A DNA stretch of 8,038 nt from Treponema sp. (lineage in GTDB: Bacteria > Spirochaetota > Spirochaetia > Treponematales > Breznakiellaceae), in the NCBI GenBank assembly GCA_031284195.1, contig JAITAI010000228.1, forward strand, positions 1 to 8,038. Direction: 5' to 3'. The position numbers and the translations under genes were made by a program. The notes beneath the pieces were generated by a model, which did no database searches, was not told where the DNA came from, and was given only the letters and a program-made list of their open reading frames with translations. Numbering within the stretch: position 1 is the first letter of the stretch; the number at the start of each line of letters is the position of its first letter. Positions 1-4,476 of the stretch are shown here, piece by piece.

Positions 1-23
1 GCTCTTGTTTTTAGGATCAAGCC

Positions 24-58
24 GTTAAAAGGGCAGTTGTACCGGTTACAGTTCCTGC
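24..58 (-). terminator. Weak candidate terminator behind the lipoprotein gene
   Basis: Just past the stop codon at 64-66 the minus strand can form an interrupted hairpin. GCAG (33-36) pairs with CTGC (55-58) and TGTA (38-41) pairs with TACA (47-50), with a CCGGT loop and a small internal loop. On the minus strand it is followed by CCTTTT. The stem is short and the T-run has only four bases, so this is a weak prediction, supported mainly by its position. Confidence 0.3.
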
Positions 59-63
59 AATCG

Positions 64-603
64 TTATAAATTCAAATGCGCCTTCCATATCTCCGTAGCA
101 TTTTGAACATTAGATATAAAATAAATATCATTATTAGTTCCCCATGCCGGTGAATATACATCGACATTTCCACTGGTCAATTGAGTTAGATCAGTCCCAT
201 CATTTCTCATTAAAAAAAGATGGGATCGAGTTTCTGAACTAGTTCCTTGGATTTTGATCCCCCCTATTTTTCCACGATTACCAGAACTCTTTTTCTCCAC
301 AGGAGCCAGATATTCATTACTGCCTTTGGCAAATAAAATATAATTACCATCCGCTGAATAACTTGGACGGGAACAAATCTCTGCAAAAGCATTAGTTTCA
401 TCTATGGCGGCGGCATACACTTGAGTTATCTGAGTCGTCTTTAAGTCCATTTCATAGACGCTTGCGGGAGTATACGTTTGTTTTCCACGGTGTTCTTCAG
501 TTCTACGGATAAAAACAAATTTGGTACCGCTCGGATGCCAGCTTGACTGTTCACCTTCACCTAATATGGTTATTTCTGTTCCATTCGCCTTCATACGCCA
601 CAA
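64..603 (-). pseudogene. TolB-like beta-propeller lipoprotein, C-terminal part after a frameshift
   Basis: This is the downstream half of a gene whose first half lies at 557-1135 in another frame. It has no SD or convincing start of its own; the first possible start is a TTG at 601-603. Its 179 codons carry three PD40/WD40-like blade motifs of the kind found in TolB propellers: SSWHPSGTKFVFI, RPSYSADGNYILFA and SPAWGTNNDIYFIS. It also has the blade-edge phrase LWRMKANGTEI, close to the usual 'lyrmkaDGt' in these proteins. Removing one base in the run at 611-616 gives a continuous LVSGNATLWRMKANG, so the two halves form a chain of about 350 residues with some six blades. Such lipoproteins are usually anchored in the cell envelope; ligand and partner are unknown. 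A sequencing error or a true mutation is equally possible. Fold confidence is good, function unknown. Confidence 0.75.
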
Positions 604-1135
604 GGTGGCGTTTCCCGCTCACCAAAGTGTCGCACAATAGGGTATCGCCATTTATGCTTGGATTTGCATCAAACTCACCGGCGCTTGAACGGGCTATATA
701 TGTTTTTCCGCCACCCGTGATATTGGATTTTGCCAACTTGCTCCCATTTCCTTCATATACTACATACACAACTTGATTACTATCCTCAAACCATGTCCCG
801 CTATACGAAGGCTCTGTTATGAGGGGTGTTTTAGCTGAAATAGTTACATCCCGTAAAAGCATTATACGATAGTCCCCAAATGACCGCGATACCACAGGAT
901 CGATTTCATTTGCTTCGCAGTATAGGAGTTTTTGCCCATCTGGAGAAACACTCACCGAATTTTTACGAAACTTATTATCCGTTACTCGAACTACGTTTTG
1001 TAACGTTGTGGATGCTACGGTTATCGTACCATCCACATTCTCCTCTTTTGCTTTTACTGTAGCGCATCCTCCCAACGCCATTCCCATAATCAACAAAATG
1101 ATTACTAAAGCCCCCAAAAAACTAGCTTTTTTCAA
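557..1135 (-). CDS. TolB-like beta-propeller lipoprotein, N-terminal part (frameshifted gene)
   Basis: The 192-aa frame opens with TTG (1133-1135) and a clear lipoprotein signal: KK at residues 2-3, a hydrophobic stretch at about 6-22, then lipobox LGGC with the lipidated Cys at 24. The mature part carries PD40-like blade motifs SVSPDGQKLLYC (about 62-73), WFEDSNQVVYV (about 115-125) and NPSINGDTLLCD (about 158-169). After residue 174 the frame leaves the propeller pattern and ends within 20 codons. The true continuation lies in the frame of 64-603. No in-frame ATG or GTG exists between TTG 1135 and an upstream TAG at 1238-1240, so TTG is the only start. SD support is poor, and an out-of-frame ATG at 1138-1140 hits a stop after one more codon. 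If translated as it stands, the product is a truncated, probably misfolded lipoprotein. Confidence 0.75.
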   Translation of the reverse strand: MKKASFLGALVIILLIMGMALGGCATVKAKEENVDGTITVASTTLQNVVRVTDNKFRKNSVSVSPDGQKLLYCEANEIDPVVSRSFGDYRIMLLRDVTISAKTPLITEPSYSGTWFEDSNQVVYVVYEGNGSKLAKSNITGGGKTYIARSSAGEFDANPSINGDTLLCDTLVSGKRHLVAYEGEWNRNNHIR

Positions 1136-1465
1136 ACCATACTTTGTTCTTACAAAATTACCTACCCAATTCCAACGGAATTGTAATGGCCCATACCTTT
1201 TCCCATACGCCCCTTGCGTATACGCCTTAACGGCCCCCTACGGGTAAGTTTCCTGTCTTATCACGGGAAGGAAGCTCCCAAAATCCGGTTATGCAACGCG
1301 TAGTAGACTGTTCCGTCATGGGTTGGCAGCGCTTCATAAAGCCTACATACCATTCCCGACTCACAAGAGCAGAGCAGACGACGATTTCCTGAATAGTACC
1401 CATTTTTTCATCGAAAAATCACATGATAATCAACGTTAAGTAAATAATAATCAATGTATCAATGA
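1136..1465. other. Spacer without a supported gene
   Basis: About 330 bases divide the lipoprotein from the regulator promoter. The spacer holds a perfect 7-bp inverted repeat (1167-1183), a perfect 10-bp palindrome GCGTATACGC (1216-1225), and an imperfect hairpin CTTA...CCC/GGG-TAAG at about 1226-1247. It also has a minus-strand ORF of 58 codons (1227-1403, ATG start, no SD), which I do not recognise and do not call as a gene. The minus frame leading into the lipoprotein start is stop-free from 1237 down to 1136 but lacks any start codon. The right end, from about 1405, is very AT-rich. Confidence 0.5.
1167..1183. repeat. Perfect inverted repeat upstream of the lipoprotein gene
   Basis: CAATTCC and GGAATTG flank a 3-base AAC spacer, giving a perfect 7-bp dyad about 30 bases upstream of the TTG start of the lipoprotein. 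It could be a repressor operator or an RNA hairpin in the leader. No T-run follows on either strand, so it is not an intrinsic terminator. Confidence 0.5.
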
Positions 1466-1493
1466 TTGTCAATATATTTAAAGACCTTATCAT
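1466..1493 (+). promoter_or_regulatory. Candidate sigma70 promoter of the XRE regulator
   Basis: TTGTCA (1466-1471, 5 of 6 to consensus) and TATCAT (1488-1493, 5 of 6) are 16 bases apart. The expected transcript start is near 1500, about 20 bases before the ATG at 1519. Short dyads CAATGATTG and ATTGTCAAT overlap the -35 box (about 1460-1473), a natural place for autoregulation by the XRE protein; that last step is inference. Confidence 0.5.
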
Positions 1494-1518
1494 TGCCTTA
1501 GTGGTAAGTGAAAACAAG

Positions 1519-1854
1519 ATGACGAACCTTCGGGAGATACTCGCAAATAATCTCAAGGAATATCGCCGGAAATGCGGCATATCCCAGGCAAAATTAGCTG
1601 AAAAAGCCGAAATTTCCACGCAATATATCGCCATGATTGAACTTTCCCGCCAATTTCCCACCCCTGAAGTGCTGGATCGGATTGCCGCTGCTTTGGGTAT
1701 CGAAGCCTATCAACTCTTTGCGGTGTCACCTTCCCCTGAAGAAGCCATGGAGCGACTCCATGATACCTTGGTGGGTAATTTGGAGCGGATTGTCGGTGAA
1801 GCGGTGAAAAAAGCTATTGCGGAAAACAACCAGGACAAGCCCTCAATGGGTTAA
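1519..1854 (+). CDS. XRE-family helix-turn-helix transcriptional regulator
   Basis: This is a 111-aa cytoplasmic DNA-binding protein. Residues about 8-67 form an HTH_3/Cro-CI domain: SQAKLAEKA (22-30) is the scaffold helix, STQYIAMIE (33-41) the recognition helix, and the closing LDRIAAALGIEAYQLF (52-67) is typical of the family. The tail (about 72-104) is charged and looks like one amphipathic helix, perhaps for dimerisation; no ligand domain is present. I chose ATG 1519 because the in-frame codons ATG 1462 and GTG 1501 fall before or at the predicted transcript start. There is no clear SD at any of the three. GTG 1501 would make a leaderless message and add six residues. The decayed insertion sequence begins within 15 bases downstream. 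Targets are unknown; its own promoter is the likeliest. Confidence 0.85.
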   Translation: MTNLREILANNLKEYRRKCGISQAKLAEKAEISTQYIAMIELSRQFPTPEVLDRIAAALGIEAYQLFAVSPSPEEAMERLHDTLVGNLERIVGEAVKKAIAENNQDKPSMG

Positions 1855-1865
1855 AAATAACTCAT

Positions 1866-2494
1866 TTGTTTTATTATAACAGAGAACCGAGGAAAAAAAT
1901 TACGCATCTATTCCCTCAACAACGGGGAAACGTAAAAGTCGATACTATCCCGTTTCTTAACGCTCTCATATATATTGTTGAAAATGGAGGGTTCTCCCTG
2001 AAATCTTCGGTTCCCGGCACACCCGGTAAGTTAGAGTCAACCCTTGAGCGGAAAAGAGGTTCTGGAACGGATAGTTCGTGTTTTACCGGAGGAGCAGATA
2101 CCAAACAAGCAGATAAGCGTCGTTTCTCTGGATTCAACCGCAGTCAAGGCTCATCAAAACGCAAGCGGGGGATTAAGAAACAGTACCAAGCCCATGGAAG
2201 ATTCCCAGGAGGCATGAATACCAAGATACCCCTGCTGGTTGCCGATACCACCTGTACCGTCGGCTTCATACTATCGAGAACGGCTGGTGATGCTCCGTGG
2301 GGGCGCCTTGTACGTGATACCCTAGGGAGGATTGGAGGGTGGGTATGAGGACGGGGAGACCCGGTGGTTTGCCTTTGAATGGGGGGTATACCACCCGAAA
2401 AAGACCTGGGGAATATGACAATGAACTGCTCAAATGAAAACAGGAACACATTCCGATTTATTTAAAGAAACGAAAATACTACGCCAGGGGATAA
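1866..2494 (+). pseudogene. Decayed IS5-family transposase (insertion sequence relic)
   Basis: An IS5/IS1031-like DDE transposase can be read only by changing frame. Frame 1 (to about 1988) gives FPQQRGNVKVDTIPFLNAL and then IYIVENG. Frame 3 (from 1982) gives KWRVLPEIFGSRHT, then in-frame stops. Frame 2 (from 2059) gives VLERIVRVLPEEQ and the first catalytic Asp in VVSLDSTAVKAH (GAT 2131-2133). Frame 1 again (2196-2348) gives GGMNTKIPLLVADTT and AGDAPWGRL. Frame 2 (2344-2417) gives YEDGETRWFAFEWGVY. Frame 3 (2411-2494) gives EYDNELLK, a stop, then KQEHIPIYLKKRKYYARG, matching the usual EYDKELYKRRNEIERFF region. The stretch that should hold the second Asp is deleted. A 160-codon open frame at 1866-2348 mixes real and out-of-frame pieces and is not a protein. 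I could not find the terminal inverted repeats. Confidence 0.85.
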
Positions 2495-2551
2495 TAGCGT
2501 AAGTTTTTACCCTATAACTCGTGAAAGACAGAGAATTTCCCCTTCCCGCGG

Positions 2552-2643
2552 CTCTCAGACCTCCTGGTTCCAGTGTTTCCTGCCAGGGTAACCGGCTTAT
2601 CTAAGAATATGAATTGCCCTTTCTTTTGTTTACAACCTGAGAG
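2552..2643. repeat. Inverted repeat in the spacer between IS relic and glycosidase
   Basis: CTCTCAG (2552-2558) and CTGAGAG (2637-2643) are exact inverses enclosing a smaller CCTGG/CCAGG hairpin (2563-2587). The structure lies at the 3' end of the minus-strand glycosidase (stop 2653-2655) and past the transposase relic. It could help end transcription, but there is no T-run, and a 7-bp match in a 160-base spacer may be chance. No gene is seen in 2495-2652. Confidence 0.25.
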
Positions 2644-2652
2644 TTCGTGCTT

Positions 2653-4212
2653 TTACAGCTTGTCGATCAGCATGGAGCACTTTCCCGAGGGAATGGGAAG
2701 GGTCTTTTTTTTCTTCCCTAAGATATTAATGGTAAAATAGTACAGCTTCTCACTTTCCATGTGAATTTCCCAGCCCCTCCCGCTCTTATTAGACAAAATG
2801 GTGATCATATTCTTTTTCAGGGACAGGTTCTCCACCCCCATGATCTCCAAATTGGGAATAATCCAGTCTACGGTCTTCCGGGGCAGGGATATGAAAAGCC
2901 CCACGATGTTTTCGATAGTCAGGCAAATCGTGGAAAGCGCATCATAGGTGAGGTATTGCACCCGGGGGAAATCCGGCCGGTCCGGCCATTGAGCAGGCCC
3001 CTCTTTTAAGGGAAGATAGGCCTCCCAGAGATTTCCCTTGTGATGATTGGGAGTATGATTATGATTGGGCCCATCAGGGCTCATGGAATCCAGCACAAAA
3101 TACAGGTGCCGAATGGCGCAATCCCGGGCCAGATCCCAACGCTGGTACCGTTCAAGCCCTTTGATCACCATGAAGGTGAGATGGGGAAACACCGAGCCCC
3201 GATACCCCCCTCCGGTCTCGTCAAAAGAAGGATCGCTCACCGCCACCGAGGGAAAGGGGTGGGGCGCGCCGAAGAATTGGGGATCTTGCAGCTTATGGAT
3301 GAGCCGCTCTGCCTTATCATCATTGGGAATTTCCGCGAGGAGCGCCCAATACCCAGAGAGCATTGTTACCGGAAGACGCTTTTCATCTTTATCAATATCG
3401 TAATAGAAACCGTCTTCATTATCCCACATGAGGGTATTGATCCGGGTCTTCAGGGAAAAATACTGCCGTTTGTACTGAAAACTGGATTCCTTATCGTTGA
3501 GAATATCCGCCAGCGCCGACATGTACAGCACGTTAATAGCCATCATAGTATTGAAATCCATAGGATAAGCCACGTTCTCTCGAGGGGCATTCACCATACT
3601 GGTAGCCCCCAGGGGCGCGGCATAAAGCCCATTGGGTCGCTTATAGATCGAATCTATCCATTCGATATACCGGTGCAGTATCGGAAGCACCTCCTTAACC
3701 CGTTTCTTGTTGGCCGACTTATGATAGAGGTTGAATTCAGCCCAGGCAAAAAGGGGCAGACCCAAGCCTTCAGGATTATCTTCCTCCATCACCGGAAGAC
3801 CGGTTTCTATATTATAGGCGGATCGGATGGCCCCATTCGGCTCTTGACGCTCATAAAAAATATCCAACGTAGGATGGGCCTGGTAAATCCGGTTTGAGTA
3901 TACCAGAAAGAAAGATGAGAAAATGGCATCTGCCTGCTGTACCACTAGACTTCCAGGATATGAAAAAAATTTCCCCTGAATGATATTGACCTTTTCCTGT
4001 ACCCCTGAAAGCATTGCATCCGGTACCTGCACCAGCTCCGGCTCAGGATTCTGCTCCGGTATTTCCATAACATCCGGTCTTTCAGCGGCTGAAAGGACGC
4101 TCTTTTCACCGCCCATATTCCAGCAATCCTGAATCCATGCCCAAGTTTTATCGTATATATCAACAAAGTCCTGATCATAGAAATGGATCTTAGGAAAATC
4201 ACGTTTTATCAC
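2653..4212 (-). CDS. GH63/MGH1-like (alpha/alpha)6-barrel glycoside hydrolase
   Basis: A 519-aa protein with no signal peptide, so cytoplasmic. It starts at GTG 4210-4212 with AAGGAG (4218-4223) five bases upstream. The middle is an (alpha/alpha)6 toroid of the kind seen in trehalase, GH63 and mannosylglycerate/glucosylglycerate hydrolases. Recognisable landmarks are YPMDFNTMMAINVLYMSALAD (about 216-236), the helix pair around LSGYWALLAEIP (285-296), GGGYRGSVFPHLTFMVIKGL (334-353) and LWEAYLP (395-401), where E397 is the expected catalytic Glu. Residues about 445-519 form a small C-terminal beta domain. In relatives the stretch before PR carries the other catalytic acid (SG-W/M-D-N-S-PR); here it reads TSMVNAPR, with Val207 at that place. 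Either the acid has shifted or activity is altered. The substrate cannot be told; glucosides, mannosylglycerate-type solutes, trehalose or glycogen-derived sugars are options. It is transcribed divergently from the fusion gene. Confidence 0.8.
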   Translation of the reverse strand: MIKRDFPKIHFYDQDFVDIYDKTWAWIQDCWNMGGEKSVLSAAERPDVMEIPEQNPEPELVQVPDAMLSGVQEKVNIIQGKFFSYPGSLVVQQADAIFSSFFLVYSNRIYQAHPTLDIFYERQEPNGAIRSAYNIETGLPVMEEDNPEGLGLPLFAWAEFNLYHKSANKKRVKEVLPILHRYIEWIDSIYKRPNGLYAAPLGATSMVNAPRENVAYPMDFNTMMAINVLYMSALADILNDKESSFQYKRQYFSLKTRINTLMWDNEDGFYYDIDKDEKRLPVTMLSGYWALLAEIPNDDKAERLIHKLQDPQFFGAPHPFPSVAVSDPSFDETGGGYRGSVFPHLTFMVIKGLERYQRWDLARDCAIRHLYFVLDSMSPDGPNHNHTPNHHKGNLWEAYLPLKEGPAQWPDRPDFPRVQYLTYDALSTICLTIENIVGLFISLPRKTVDWIIPNLEIMGVENLSLKKNMITILSNKSGRGWEIHMESEKLYYFTINILGKKKKTLPIPSGKCSMLIDKL

Positions 4213-4224
4213 AAAAGCTCCTTA

Positions 4225-4355
4225 TGTTCGTGTGCCCGATACAATCGAACCTCAACACGTGAGGTTACTTGAGCCAAGGATCCGGGTGACTCACCCATCG
4301 CTACCTTCTCAAGCCTGGCTCCGGACTTCAGGTTCCGCATAATTGCGTCAAAGTC
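4225..4355 (-). promoter_or_regulatory. Structured 5' leader of the glycosidase gene (unknown class)
   Basis: Between the minus-strand -10 box and the SD lie about 130 bases with several stems: CGCA/TGCG (4336-4339 with 4344-4347, TAAT loop); CCTG/CAGG (4314-4317 with 4329-4332); and a long arm in which CTTGAG (4268-4273) pairs with CTCAAG (4308-4313), AAGG (4276-4279) with CCTT (4304-4307), and GGGTG (4284-4288) with CACCC (4292-4296). A last hairpin pairs AACCTC (4248-4253) with GAGGTT (4261-4266) and ends about 25 bases before the SD. I compared it by eye with tRNA, T-box, TPP and c-di-GMP elements and found no match. A cis-regulatory RNA or a dispersed palindromic repeat would both fit. 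Confidence 0.4.
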
Positions 4356-4361
4356 CTATTT

Positions 4362-4367
4362 ATTATA
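4362..4367 (-). promoter_or_regulatory. -10 box of the glycosidase promoter
   Basis: A perfect TATAAT on the minus strand sits about 150 bases upstream of the GTG start, at the edge of the AT-rich block. No good -35 hexamer lies 16-18 bases further up, so the promoter may need an activator. The predicted transcript would begin near 4355 and include the whole structured leader. Confidence 0.4.
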
Positions 4368-4398
4368 CAGTACTATATACTAAATAGTAATACATTTT

Positions 4399-4427
4399 TT
4401 TAGAAAAAATTTGATCTTTGTTATAAC
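4399..4427 (+). promoter_or_regulatory. Weak candidate promoter of the gatB-asparaginase/pfk unit
   Basis: TTTAGA (4399-4404) and TATAAC (4422-4427) are 17 bases apart, matching consensus at 4 and 5 of 6 places. The transcript would start near 4434, just ahead of the AGGAGG hairpin. This is the only reasonable plus-strand promoter I see in the divergent spacer. Confidence 0.35.
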
Positions 4428-4440
4428 TACTTTCAAACCC

Positions 4441-4466
4441 CAGGAGGTTTTGAAAAAAACCACCTG
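4441..4466 (+). promoter_or_regulatory. GAAA-loop hairpin sequestering an AGGAGG
   Basis: Bases 4441-4451 pair with 4456-4466: ten pairs with one A/A mismatch, closed by a GAAA tetraloop (4452-4455). The 5' arm contains a perfect Shine-Dalgarno, AGGAGG (4442-4447). The stem ends ten bases before the ATG at 4477, and no T-run follows, so it is not a terminator. It may hide the ribosome site, or bring it closer to the start when refolded. Confidence 0.5.
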
Positions 4467-4476
4467 AGCCGTATGC

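Noticed and set aside
1419..1661. An 80-codon minus-strand frame over the regulator
   Set aside because: It runs antisense through the well-supported HTH coding region and has no domain signal.
1866..2348. A 160-codon open frame taken as an intact small protein
   Set aside because: Only its first 40 and last 50 codons match the IS5 transposase; the middle is the wrong frame. It is part of a pseudogene.
3040..3897. A 285-codon open frame on the plus strand
   Set aside because: It lies opposite the glycosidase coding region, has no SD and shows no domain pattern; it is a shadow of the true minus-strand gene.
4235..4260. GGTTCGATT on the minus strand, like a tRNA T-loop
   Set aside because: The flanking five-base arms do not pair and no acceptor or anticodon arm can be drawn.
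4295..4340. GAACCTGA and GGTAGCG words resembling TPP or c-di-GMP riboswitches
   Set aside because: The other conserved blocks of those riboswitches (for TPP, CTGAGA and the GGATAAT region) are missing.
4450..4467. A five-codon leader ORF (TTG start, MKKTT) behind the AGGAGG
   Set aside because: The SD ends only two bases before the TTG, too close for normal initiation, and the region pairs into the hairpin.
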